Shown here: piece after piece, positions 18,955 through 28,678 of the stretch | How positions within the stretch are numbered: position 1 is the first letter of the stretch | How the letters are laid out: each line of letters opens with the position of its first letter | Assembly: GCA_947478845.1 (NCBI GenBank) | Contig: CANJXC010000001.1 | Span: 248,001 to 312,000, forward strand | Reading direction: 5' to 3' | Source of the DNA: Spirochaetales bacterium | Lineage (GTDB): Bacteria > Spirochaetota > Spirochaetia > JABEVK01 | DNA: 64,000 bases | Notes under the pieces: generated by a model | Database searches by the model: none | What the model was told of the DNA's origin: nothing | What the model saw: the letters and a program-made list of their open reading frames with translations, nothing else | Position numbers and translations under genes: made by a program

Positions 18955-19155
18955 ATGGACATGCAAACGGCGATGACGAGGATTGAGACCTGTATTGAGC
19001 GAATCTCTAGGATTCAAAGAACGGCGGTGACAAAAGAAATGACGCAATATCACCAAGGAATTGAGAATGGTCTGAGGATAGCTTGGGGGGTACTGCAGGG
19101 TAAAGGAGACTTTGCTACTGACGACGAAACCAGCATCCTCATTGACCATCACTGA
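18955..19155 (+). CDS. Small helical protein of unknown function
   Basis: Protein of 66 residues starting at ATG 18955, which has a good GGAGG 8 nt upstream. The sequence from MDMQTAMTRIE to about residue 50 is predicted helical with spaced hydrophobics (RIETCIERISRIQRTAV), and the end is acidic. It follows the Lys/Pro-rich gene by 69 bp on the same strand and may be co-transcribed. It converges on the phospholipase D-like gene. Existence is supported mainly by the ribosome binding site; function is unknown. Confidence 0.5.
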   Translation: MDMQTAMTRIETCIERISRIQRTAVTKEMTQYHQGIENGLRIAWGVLQGKGDFATDDETSILIDHH

Positions 19156-19188
19156 GCCAGTCGGAACGGTTCATTGCCTCAGACTGTT

Positions 19189-19896
19189 CTATCTCCTCAA
19201 AGCCTCAAAGTGGTTGATTATCTTCTGTCCCATTTCCTTGGTCAGAACGGTCGTTCGCAGTAGCCCTGTCTTGTCTTGGTACTTTTCCGAATCGCTGAAG
19301 TCCCTAAGGGTATAAGCAAATCGGCAAATGGTTCTGTAAAGAGAGTTGGGCTCGTTGGTGACAACTCCCGCCTTGTACTTGTAGTTTCCCAGCACCGCCC
19401 AGATCTCAGACATCGTAATCTGGTCGGCTAGCGCTGGTATCGTCTTGGTGTCTAGTTGGGGCTTCCTGATTCCCATGACGAATTCACTGCTACGTTCAAT
19501 TATCGAAATGTCGCTCCGAATAGAGTCGTACATTTCAACATCACCGGCTCGACTGACCTCAACCCCAAACTCGATGTTGTTTATCTGCGAGTAGTCGAAC
19601 AGGTTCATGGAGGTAATCAGACAGCGATCTTCATTCAGGTAACATTTGCCATGCAAATTCTCTTTGAAGCGTATTTCGACGTTTGGAAGTTCACGAATCC
19701 GGTCGAGCCCGTCTTGTCGCTTCGCCTTTCCATAAATGAAGGTCACGGGAAGAGTCCGTGAGGTGCCTTTCAGAAGTTCGATTAGCCAGTCATTGAGGCG
19801 AAGGTATGGTGAGACAATCAAGATCTCCTTCTTTGCCTCGCGGATAATTCCTTCAATGGTGTGAGAGCATCCGCTCGTGTTGTGATATTGCGCCAT
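19189..19896 (-). CDS. Phospholipase D-like family protein
   Basis: Protein of 235 residues with one HKD-type motif in the form HGKCYLNED...ITSMNL (near residues 84-102). This HxKCYxNE...SMNL variant belongs to a bacterial subfamily in which the usual Asp position is taken by Glu. The N-terminus (EILIVSPYLRLNDWLIELL) forms the first strand-helix unit of the fold. A single motif implies dimerisation to make an active site. Members of this superfamily include nucleases and restriction enzymes, so DNA cleavage is possible, but the substrate cannot be read from the sequence. The gene is 6 bp downstream of the 105-residue gene and probably part of the same minus-strand unit. Confidence 0.75.
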   Translation of the reverse strand: MAQYHNTSGCSHTIEGIIREAKKEILIVSPYLRLNDWLIELLKGTSRTLPVTFIYGKAKRQDGLDRIRELPNVEIRFKENLHGKCYLNEDRCLITSMNLFDYSQINNIEFGVEVSRAGDVEMYDSIRSDISIIERSSEFVMGIRKPQLDTKTIPALADQITMSEIWAVLGNYKYKAGVVTNEPNSLYRTICRFAYTLRDFSDSEKYQDKTGLLRTTVLTKEMGQKIINHFEALRR

Positions 19897-19902
19897 ACTG
19901 TG

Positions 19903-20220
19903 CTACCGCTCCTGCTGAGACATTATCGGAACAATAACAAACCCGATGGACTTCAATCCCGCCCGGAGAGACGGGGAAACCGAATACGAGATCCGACCGG
20001 TGCGGAACGGTAACCACAACTGACACCAACCCATTCCGTTTTCCTGTAGGTGCCGTGCGTGCAGCCCGCCGCCCAGCTCCCAGACTTCGAGCCCTTCTCT
20101 ACCCGTCGAAGCGGGTTTCAGTTGGATCACAGTGCCTAGCTCGATGCCATACCCCTGCAACGAGTCGTCGAGTACCCTAAGGTTTGCCTTGTCAGCCCAG
20201 ACCAGATTCGGCTTCATCAT
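19903..20220 (-). CDS. Hypothetical protein coupled to the secreted repeat protein
   Basis: Protein of 105 residues. Its first ATG (20218-20220) overlaps the TGA of the upstream gene (20217-20219), and a second ATG follows directly. No signal peptide or domain is recognised; the sequence is rich in Gly and Leu with a central GGGLHARHLQENGMGW segment. Translational coupling to a secreted protein suggests a shared role, but nothing more can be said. Confidence 0.55.
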   Translation of the reverse strand: MMKPNLVWADKANLRVLDDSLQGYGIELGTVIQLKPASTGREGLEVWELGGGLHARHLQENGMGWCQLWLPFRTGRISYSVSPSLRAGLKSIGFVIVPIMSQQER

Positions 20221-21860
20221 GGGAACGGAACGTACTCACTTACCACGTTGGTCTTCTGCCCCGTAACACTTGTCGAGACTTCGTAGATGAATAGATGCCC
20301 GTCCTTGATCTCGTAGGCTTTTGAGTAGGGTTTTCCGTTTGCACCGGGGCTGTTGTTAGTCGTCGTCAGAGTCTTTCCTGCAGTGGTCATCCATGTGATC
20401 TTGTCTTGGACTCTGAGCCCTATCTCCACGTAGGAGGCGGTTCCATCGGCGAAGAATGTGTATTGGGCTCCCATCACGTCGGTCTTCCAGCGACCTAAAA
20501 GACGTTGGTCGTGGTTTGAAACAGGAGCTGGTTTAGGGCTGGAATTCGTATCAGGTAGGTCTTTGGCAAGAGACTCGACCTTGACATCCTTGATCAGCGT
20601 ATATTCATCCTCAAACCAAGACTTCTTCGCGCCGTTGTACTTCTTCAGGAACAAATGCCCATTAGAAAAACGATAGGTCGGATCATTCTTTGCGCCGGTG
20701 ACCGAAGAGTTCATAACAGGAATCATCAATGTCATGTCTCCCGCAGTCGTCCAATCGAACTCTTGGTAAATGCCCGACTGCGTGTACAAGCCAGTACCAT
20801 CGACTCGGAAAGTCCAGTCGTTCGTCCACGATACGCCAGTCCAGTGTCCTACAAGGCGACCATCGTGATTAACACCAATGACGGAAACCAACGGAGCATC
20901 GGGATTTGTGTCTTGGGGCGAGGATACAGCTATCAGGGGTTCATCGTCAGGTTGTTTCTCTTCACCTGCTACATCCACTTTGTTCGGCTGCTGTTGGGTT
21001 TGAGCGACCGTGCTTGTCCGAATCACTCCCACAGCCAGTTCTGCTGGAATCAAGGAAGGTTTCAGGGTAGCTAGGTCTTGCAGGATGCGGAAGAAGATAG
21101 TAGCTCGACGACCAGAGAAGTCTATGATACAGGTCGCTTCTTTGACCCCTACCATTTTTTCGAGGGGCACTGCGAACGTCGTTGTGCCTTTACCGGAACG
21201 CAGACCGGGTCTGGCAACCAGTTTGAAATGGTCACCATTGGGTGGGTCGAAGAAGCTCACGTCCCAGTCGCCTTTTGAGTCGTAGGGAATGGAGAAGACT
21301 GCCTCGGTGCCCGTCGAGAACATGACCATTGTTCCAATAGTCGCCATATCCGCTGGTACGTTTGCCGTGGCAACGAATGGCGGCTTTGCAGCGTCAGACG
21401 CCTGAGTGACCTGAGGAGCTCCCGCCCTGATCACCATCGAGGCGAGAGCTGCCGGAATCGCCGCCTTTCGAAGACCTGTAACGCCACTCTTCAACTGAAT
21501 GTAAACTGTTCCGCGCTGAGAGTTGAAGTCCAGAATCGCGGTGATCTCGAAGACCTTGGAGAACGACGCGGCTGGAACTCCAAAGAGCAGGGTTCCCTTG
21601 CCAGCTTGCATCCCGCCGCGTGCGAGAATCTTGAATGCATCGCCGTTCGGAGGGCTAAAGACAGAGCAGTCCCAAGTCCCCTTGGAATCGTAGGGGATTG
21701 ATACGATCACCTCGTCGCCAGCCAGAAACACATCAGGGCTCTGCACCGTGCCGATGCCTGCCCCGACGTTTATGGTGGCAGTGAAACCCTGACCACTCTG
21801 AGCGGCAAGCGCCACCAAAGAAAATAACCCGACAGCTGCTGCCAAGACGATACGCTTCAT
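20217..21860 (-). CDS. Secreted protein with two pairs of internal repeats
   Basis: Protein of 547 residues starting at ATG 21860, with GGAG just upstream and a clear signal peptide (MKRIVLAAAVGLFSLVALAA). The N-terminal half holds two related units of roughly 120 residues, each with a SIPYDSKG.WD..[FV]F.PPNGD.FK core and ending in a ...DF..[QR]R.T..[FI] segment. After a Gln/Glu/Pro linker, the C-terminal half holds two further units of about 95 residues (DGRLVGHW...FR.DGTG...KNGHLF type, and DQRLLGRW...FADGTA...KDGHLFI), similar to lipocalin-like 'weight of text' domains that begin with LxGxW. Function unknown; a periplasmic or surface binding role is an inference. A strong promoter lies 40-67 bp upstream. 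Confidence 0.75.
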   Translation of the reverse strand: MKRIVLAAAVGLFSLVALAAQSGQGFTATINVGAGIGTVQSPDVFLAGDEVIVSIPYDSKGTWDCSVFSPPNGDAFKILARGGMQAGKGTLLFGVPAASFSKVFEITAILDFNSQRGTVYIQLKSGVTGLRKAAIPAALASMVIRAGAPQVTQASDAAKPPFVATANVPADMATIGTMVMFSTGTEAVFSIPYDSKGDWDVSFFDPPNGDHFKLVARPGLRSGKGTTTFAVPLEKMVGVKEATCIIDFSGRRATIFFRILQDLATLKPSLIPAELAVGVIRTSTVAQTQQQPNKVDVAGEEKQPDDEPLIAVSSPQDTNPDAPLVSVIGVNHDGRLVGHWTGVSWTNDWTFRVDGTGLYTQSGIYQEFDWTTAGDMTLMIPVMNSSVTGAKNDPTYRFSNGHLFLKKYNGAKKSWFEDEYTLIKDVKVESLAKDLPDTNSSPKPAPVSNHDQRLLGRWKTDVMGAQYTFFADGTASYVEIGLRVQDKITWMTTAGKTLTTTNNSPGANGKPYSKAYEIKDGHLFIYEVSTSVTGQKTNVVSEYVPFP

Positions 21861-21899
21861 GGGTCTCCAATTCGGTTCAAAAGTCACTGTTGTGCCTCC

Positions 21900-21927
21900 A
21901 TTATAATGTTCATTAACCTGAAAACAA
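21900..21927 (-). promoter_or_regulatory. Sigma70-type promoter for the secreted repeat protein
   Basis: On the minus strand TTGTTT (21922-21927) and a perfect TATAAT (21900-21905) are separated by 16 bp. The -10 lies 40 bp before the ATG at 21860, leaving room for a short leader with its GGAG site. The best -10 element in the island cargo. Confidence 0.6.
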
Positions 21928-21934
21928 GTTCAGG
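21917..21934. promoter_or_regulatory. 18-bp palindrome overlapping a -35 box
   Basis: CCTGAA-N6-TTCAGG is a perfect inverted repeat at 21917-21934. It covers the -35 hexamer of the promoter for the secreted repeat protein, the position of a classic repressor operator. The regulator is not identified. Confidence 0.45.
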
Positions 21935-22025
21935 GGGAGTCCAAGATCGATGTTGTAGCGGATGGTTAAGCCGACCAATTGAATGGGAGCTCGACCAATG
22001 AATACAGTAACACTACTTTCAATGA

Positions 22026-22262
22026 TGTATTCTCGTTCATCCGCGTGAAGTGTTCGCTCCTGCTCTAGCCGACCGGGCCGCCAGTGTTGTTCTCGCTCAT
22101 TCCCATCCAAGCGGCAACCATGAACCAAGCCGAGAAGATCGCGAGGCGACCAACCGACTCTGCCGAGCCGGCAAACTGTTGGGCATAGAAGTGCTGGACC
22201 ACCTGATTTTTTCCCTACAGGGTTATTTGAGCTTTCGTGAACAAGGTCTACTTGTCCTGTAA
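22026..22262 (+). pseudogene. radC: 5'-truncated radC remnant (C-terminal JAB/MPN domain)
   Basis: The frame from 22026 to the TAA at 22260-22262 encodes the C-terminal part of RadC: LVHPREVFAPAL, then HSHPSGN with the metal-binding His residues, and the terminal GYLSFREQGLL. It is preceded in frame by a TGA at 22023, and no N-terminal RadC sequence is found on the left within the window, so only about 78 codons remain. The break coincides with the end of the low-G+C defence island and the start of core genes, so the island probably entered radC and this is the right-hand piece. The missing part may lie beyond the left edge of the window. Confidence 0.75.
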
Positions 22263-22309
22263 CTTAATGGGTGTTCGAACTTTTGCTGGCAACAAACCCA
22301 GTTTTCCTG

Positions 22310-22315
22310 TAGTAT
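22310..22315 (+). promoter_or_regulatory. Candidate -10 box of deaD with a very short leader
   Basis: TAGTAT at 22310-22315 is separated from the deaD ATG by only 10 nt, and no Shine-Dalgarno occurs in between. A weak -35 (TGGCAA) lies 17 bp upstream of it. If used, the transcript leader would be a few nucleotides long. Confidence 0.35.
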
Positions 22316-22325
22316 ACCTCATCTT

Positions 22326-24086
22326 ATGAATATCCCCCCTACTTTCGCCGACCTCGGTTTGTCGGCAGACGTCCTGGAAGCCCTTTCCAAGAAAGGATTT
22401 GAGGAACCTACCCCTATTCAGGCGCTGGTGATTCCTGAGCTTTTGAATGCGGACGTGGATTTGATCGGACAGGCTCAGACGGGCACCGGAAAAACCGCTG
22501 CTTTTGCCCTTCCACTCTTGGAACGGCTTGTGCCTGGTGCCGGATTCGTCCAGGCGCTTGTCCTTGCTCCCACTCGAGAACTTGCAGTGCAGATTTGCGA
22601 GGAAATCTCTTCGTTGCGGGGAACTAAAGCTTTCTCTGTCGCTCCTGTCTATGGGGGACAGTCGTACACCGAACAATTCCGACGCTTCAAAATGGGCGTG
22701 GACATCCTGGTGGGCACTCCGGGTCGTATTCTTGACCACTTGGAGCGCGGAAGCCTCAAGCTGGACAAGACACAATTCGTCATCCTTGACGAGGCAGACG
22801 AGATGCTCGACATGGGGTTCTCCGAAGATATCGAAACTCTGCTCGAACAGGTGAACCCAGCCCGCAGGATGTTGCTGTTTTCCGCCACAATGCCCGACAG
22901 AATCCGGATCATAGCCAACAAGCACATGAAAAATCCCAAGACCCTTTCGGTCAAGGGACAAGCGATGACCGCAGAAAACACAGAACAGATCTATTTCGAG
23001 GTCAACGAGGGAGACAAGTTTGAATCGTTGTGCCGGATTCTCGACCTCGAAGAAGATTTCTACGGCATTGTGTTTTGCCGCACGAAATTGCAGACCGATG
23101 AAATCAGCCACCGTCTCGCCGATCGGGGCTATGGTGCCGAAGCCATACACGGCGATTTGACGCAGGGACAACGGGAAGCCGTATTGCGGAAGTTCAAATC
23201 GAAACGCCTCAATATCCTCTGTGCCACTGATGTTGCCGCGCGCGGAATCGACGTCGAGAACCTCACCCATGTGATCAATTACAGCCTTCCTCAGGACCCC
23301 GAAGCGTATGTACACCGTATTGGGCGAACAGGTCGTGCGGGCAAAGAAGGGACTGCCGTTACTTTCATCACCGCTGAAGAATACCGCAAGATGGCCTTCA
23401 TCGAGCGGGTTTCAAAAACGCGAATCCGCAAGGAACGCGTGCCGGGGGTAAGCGAGATCATTACCCTCAAAAAAAACCGACTTGCAGGAAAAGTGCAAGA
23501 AGCGCTGGAGAAGCCAGTTTTGCCCGCTATCGGTGAACTCGCTAAGGAGCTTCTACAGGACAGAGATGCCACTGAGGTGCTTGCGGCCGTGCTTCAGCAG
23601 TATGCATCGGGCGAGTTCGACGAAAAGACTTACGCCCCCATTCGCGACCTTTTTGACCGCCCCAAACGAGAGAGAGCAAGCTTCAGTTCTACTACCGGTT
23701 TTCCGGGTTCAGGTGGTGGCTATGGCTCTGAGCGACCTTTCGACAATGGTCCCGGTCCTTCCGGAAAGGCCAGGCTGTTTATTGCCATGGGACGTACAGA
23801 TGGTATTTCACCTCGCAAGATTGTTGATCTACTCGAAAGCCAGGGAGGAATTCCCAGCCGTTTCATCGATGATGCCGTCGTGATGGAGGAGTTTTCTTTT
23901 GTGACCGTCCCCTTTCGTGATGCCGAACGCTTGATACAAACATTCCGTTCCCAGGGGCACCAGGGCAAGCCGCTGATTAAACTTGCCCGTCCCGAGGACG
24001 GAGAGGGCGGTGCTCCGCGTCGAGCCTTTAACGGACCGCCGGGGAAGTTTGGCACACCTAAGTACGGAAAACCTCGGAAGTACTAG
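22326..24086 (+). CDS. deaD: DEAD-box RNA helicase (DeaD/CsdA type)
   Basis: ATP-dependent RNA helicase of 586 residues. It shows the Q motif (FEEPTPIQ), motif I AQTGTGKT (near residue 49), PTRELA, motif II ILDEADEM (DEAD near 154), motif III SATMP, and motifs V and VI ARGIDVE and HRIGRTGRAGK. A Gly/Ser-rich linker (near 450-475) leads to a DbpA-like RNA-binding domain (LFIAMGRTDGISPRKIVDLL) and a Gly/Pro/Lys/Arg tail. Such proteins remodel structured RNA in ribosome assembly and cold adaptation. It is the first intact core gene beyond the island. There is no Shine-Dalgarno; see the -10 box just upstream. queG follows 13 bp after its stop. Confidence 0.93.
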   Translation: MNIPPTFADLGLSADVLEALSKKGFEEPTPIQALVIPELLNADVDLIGQAQTGTGKTAAFALPLLERLVPGAGFVQALVLAPTRELAVQICEEISSLRGTKAFSVAPVYGGQSYTEQFRRFKMGVDILVGTPGRILDHLERGSLKLDKTQFVILDEADEMLDMGFSEDIETLLEQVNPARRMLLFSATMPDRIRIIANKHMKNPKTLSVKGQAMTAENTEQIYFEVNEGDKFESLCRILDLEEDFYGIVFCRTKLQTDEISHRLADRGYGAEAIHGDLTQGQREAVLRKFKSKRLNILCATDVAARGIDVENLTHVINYSLPQDPEAYVHRIGRTGRAGKEGTAVTFITAEEYRKMAFIERVSKTRIRKERVPGVSEIITLKKNRLAGKVQEALEKPVLPAIGELAKELLQDRDATEVLAAVLQQYASGEFDEKTYAPIRDLFDRPKRERASFSSTTGFPGSGGGYGSERPFDNGPGPSGKARLFIAMGRTDGISPRKIVDLLESQGGIPSRFIDDAVVMEEFSFVTVPFRDAERLIQTFRSQGHQGKPLIKLARPEDGEGGAPRRAFNGPPGKFGTPKYGKPRKY

Positions 24087-24099
24087 TTTGTTGGAATCG

Positions 24100-25146
24100 A
24101 TGGCCCCTGCCGATGGTCACGATCTCCTGAAGGGACTCCTCGAAGCCGAGGGGCTGATCTTTCTAGGTGTTGCGTCTGTGAGTGCTGAGACCAGCGAAGC
24201 CAAAGCGCGCTACCGCAGGATGCTGGAAGAAGGTCGCCACGGTACCATGGACTGGATGGAACGTCACGAGGCCCTGAAATACGCTCCTGCGGTTGTGGTG
24301 CCCGGCACAAGGAGTCTGGTGCTCGCCGGCTTGAATTATTACCAACCGCGAAGCGAGACGAAAAATCAAGGGCAGATTGCTCGCTACGCTTGGGGCAGAG
24401 ATTATCACAAGGTCATGCTGAAAAAGCTCAAGCACGTGGCGGTTCAACTTGCCATAGCGTTTCCAGGCAACAAGTTCAGAGCCTTTACTGATACCTCGCC
24501 CATCGACGAACGGTTTTGGGCACAGGAAGCTGGTGCCGCCTTTACAGCACGTAACACCCTGTCGATTCGTGCAGGATTAGGAAGCTGGTTCCTCCTCGGA
24601 GAGATATTTTCTTCGGTGCCCTTCAAAGCCTCCCCGAAAGCAGCCCACACCCATGGTTCCTGTCCGTCCTCCTGTCACCGGTGTGCGTCGGCCTGCCCTA
24701 CCGGTGCGCTAGAGCCTAACGGAAGAATCGATGCTCGCAAGTGCATTTCCTATCTGACTATAGAGCATAAGGGCTCAATCGCTTTGGAATTGCGGCCCTT
24801 AATGGGAAAATGGCTTTTTGGATGCGATTTGTGTCAGGAGGTCTGCCCCTTCAATCTGAAAGCTGAAACCACGCGGGAGCCTGAGTTTTTGTCTTGGAAA
24901 GCTGGAAGCACCTTGGACCTAAAAGAAATCCTCGATCTGGCTGATGAAGAGGCCTTCACACGGCGCTTTGGAGGGTCCCCTGTGCACAGGGCCGGTTTTC
25001 AGGGACTCAGGCGAAACGCGTGCATTGCAGCGGGAAATGGGCTTCACACTGAACTCACATCGACCCTGACGCGCCTGGCTTGTGGTAGCGATGAAGTAGT
25101 CGCGGAGGCCGCCCATTGGGCGCTCGAGCGCTTTCGAGACAACTAG
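24100..25146 (+). CDS. queG: Epoxyqueuosine reductase QueG
   Basis: Cobalamin-dependent iron-sulfur enzyme of 348 residues that converts epoxyqueuosine to queuosine in tRNA, the last step of queuosine synthesis. Family markers are HGTMDWM near the start, VVVPGTRSLVLAGLNYY, and two 4Fe-4S clusters bound by CPSSCHRCASACPTGAL (near residue 187) and CDLCQEVCPFN (near 241). The reading frame extends back into deaD, but ATG 24100 or the TTG at 24088 (with GGAAG 7 nt upstream) fit the family N-terminus. Its TAG overlaps the GTG of the next gene by one base. Confidence 0.92.
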   Translation: MAPADGHDLLKGLLEAEGLIFLGVASVSAETSEAKARYRRMLEEGRHGTMDWMERHEALKYAPAVVVPGTRSLVLAGLNYYQPRSETKNQGQIARYAWGRDYHKVMLKKLKHVAVQLAIAFPGNKFRAFTDTSPIDERFWAQEAGAAFTARNTLSIRAGLGSWFLLGEIFSSVPFKASPKAAHTHGSCPSSCHRCASACPTGALEPNGRIDARKCISYLTIEHKGSIALELRPLMGKWLFGCDLCQEVCPFNLKAETTREPEFLSWKAGSTLDLKEILDLADEEAFTRRFGGSPVHRAGFQGLRRNACIAAGNGLHTELTSTLTRLACGSDEVVAEAAHWALERFRDN

Positions 25147-25829
25147 TGAACCGTAGTCTTATAGCACTGGTGTTTTGCACCTTGACCACTGGGTGTTGGG
25201 CAATTGGGTTTTCCGAAGACCCGGGCGAACTCGTCAAACGGGATTTCAACCTGTTTCCTTTTACCCACCTCAGTCTTAGGGGTGAAGTGACTGCTGAGAT
25301 TCGAAAAGGCGACCGCTATTCGGTTACGGTGCGCACGACCCGTGCTCTCTTCGACCAACTGAGTGTTTTCAGCTTCTTTGGAAATGCTTGGCTTGCAGTT
25401 GAAACCGGCCTGAGGGGGCCCCGAGAAGTTGGACCGGTTGAGATTTCTATAACAGTTCCACGGCTCGAGAGCCTCACCGTTCTCGATAACAGCACGGCGA
25501 TGGTAGAGTGGCCTTCCGAAGCCGCCCACCTCAAGCTCCAGGATGCGAGCTTCGTCGACCTAAAGTTCAATGGGACGGTGCTTTTTATCGAGGGAAACTA
25601 CCGCTCTACCTATGTCATTTCTGGGTCGGCGGAGTCCCTAAAAGTTTACTTGAGGAACGGTAGCAGAGTGGATGCGCGAAACCTGAGTAGCAAAAAGGCA
25701 AATCTGGATCTCAACGAGGCTTCATGCCTACAACTCGGCCCAACGGGGAGTTGGGAAGGAACCCTGAGTCACGGTTCGACCACAGAGGTTTCCACGCCTC
25801 CACCCGAGGGTAACGTCAGGAGACTATGA
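25146..25829 (+). CDS. Putative lipoprotein with a GIN/DUF2807 adhesin-like domain
   Basis: Protein of 227 residues starting at a GTG that shares a base with the queG stop. A short hydrophobic N-terminus ends in TLTTGC, a plausible relaxed spirochaetal lipobox, so the mature protein may be lipid-anchored from Cys17. The rest is made of short beta-strands typical of the DUF2807/GIN right-handed helix: FTHLSLRGEVTAEIRKGDRYSVTV at the front (quoted in part: LRGEVTAEIRKGD), then repeated strand-turn units. Such proteins sit on the periplasmic or outer face, role unknown. Its 3' end overlaps the convergent Dabb gene by 14 bp. Confidence 0.65.
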   Translation: MNRSLIALVFCTLTTGCWAIGFSEDPGELVKRDFNLFPFTHLSLRGEVTAEIRKGDRYSVTVRTTRALFDQLSVFSFFGNAWLAVETGLRGPREVGPVEISITVPRLESLTVLDNSTAMVEWPSEAAHLKLQDASFVDLKFNGTVLFIEGNYRSTYVISGSAESLKVYLRNGSRVDARNLSSKKANLDLNEASCLQLGPTGSWEGTLSHGSTTEVSTPPPEGNVRRL

Positions 25830-26106
25830 AATCTACAGCGACGGCGTTGTCGTAGAGGGGAGCCAAGAAAGCTTTGACCGGCCGATGAAGCTCGTGATCG
25901 TTGTAAACCATTAACGCCTGTTCGTCCTTGAGAGTCACCACCAGGCCGAGATCGTAAGACCGGCCAGAATGAACAACGTCCTCCCCTACATACAAACTCA
26001 GAACCTCAGGAATGGAGCGTCCGATTGCCTGTAACTGTGCCTTCGCTTCACTCAAATGGACCTTGGCCTCAGGCCTGAAGTGGAAAGACACCATGTGAAT
26101 CAACAT
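25816..26106 (-). CDS. Dabb (stress-response A/B barrel) domain protein
   Basis: Protein of 96 residues. The start MLIHMVSFHFRPEAK at ATG 26106 matches the usual Dabb opening (M..HIVLFKFK.E), so earlier (26124) and later (26094) ATGs are less likely. Later markers are a VGEDVVHSGRSYDLGLVV segment and Y..H..H.....P.......DF near the end. Dabb proteins are small dimeric ferredoxin-like barrels of mostly unknown or stress-linked function. It converges on the GIN-domain gene, overlapping it by 14 bp, and lies downstream of katG on the same strand. Confidence 0.8.
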   Translation of the reverse strand: MLIHMVSFHFRPEAKVHLSEAKAQLQAIGRSIPEVLSLYVGEDVVHSGRSYDLGLVVTLKDEQALMVYNDHELHRPVKAFLAPLYDNAVAVDFIVS

Positions 26107-26240
26107 CAGAAATGTCCACTGCATTTACGTTGATCCAATTGCTTACCATCTGACTTGAGAAAGGCTAGGATTTCCGCTCGGTTCGACACTTGTTAACTAC
26201 CCCCATTCCCAAAAAAACGTAGATCCCCAATGGCAGCGCA

Positions 26241-26280
26241 CAGGAAACGGCAGGTGTTGGAGATAACCCGCCGTTTCCTG
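26241..26280. repeat. Inverted repeat downstream of katG
   Basis: CAGGAAACGGC (26241-26251) and GCCGTTTCCTG (26270-26280) form a perfect 11-bp stem with an 18-nt loop. It lies between the katG stop and the Dabb gene. Neither side carries a T-run, so it is not a classical intrinsic terminator; mRNA 3'-end stabilisation, a protein-binding site or a small mobile-repeat relic are possible. Confidence 0.5.
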
Positions 26281-26337
26281 GTTCACCAATCCTCCCGCTC
26301 ACAGCAAGTCTGGAAAACATTAGCGTTGTGCCGATGC

Positions 26338-28485
<2,148 letters not shown>

Positions 28486-28603
28486 TTAGTACCTCCTGTA
28501 CTCTCTCTTCCTGACTTAACAAAGCGCAGGAAAACAGAGCCATCATTCTCCACTCAGAGCGACGTAGGCTGAGACACCTCTTCGCACGGTGAGAAAATAG
28601 CCC

Positions 28604-28619
28604 TTCACTTTGATGTGAA
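28604..28619. promoter_or_regulatory. Palindrome between katG and the LON-domain gene
   Basis: TTCAC-N6-GTGAA is a perfect inverted repeat in the divergent intergenic region, about 120 bp before katG and 60 bp before the LON-domain gene. The spacing is like that of dimeric helix-turn-helix operators of the Crp/Fnr kind, though the sequence is not the E. coli Crp or Fnr consensus. A peroxide or redox regulator of katG is a natural guess. Confidence 0.4.
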
Positions 28620-28665
28620 TAAAATCTGACTATTTCAGGAAAATGTCAAAGGTTGCTTTTTTTTG

Positions 28666-28671
28666 TATATT
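28666..28671 (+). promoter_or_regulatory. Candidate -10 box 7 nt before the LON-domain ATG
   Basis: TATATT at 28666-28671 follows a T-run and stands 7 nt upstream of ATG 28679, with no Shine-Dalgarno between. If used, the mRNA would be leaderless. The -35 is not clear. The alternative start ATG 28643 would place this box inside the gene. Confidence 0.3.
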
Positions 28672-28678
28672 CAACGCT

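Noticed and set aside
22248-23315. Open frame of 355 codons on the minus strand
   Set aside because: Lies entirely antisense to deaD, whose motifs are complete; its composition is that of a complement shadow and it has no ribosome site.
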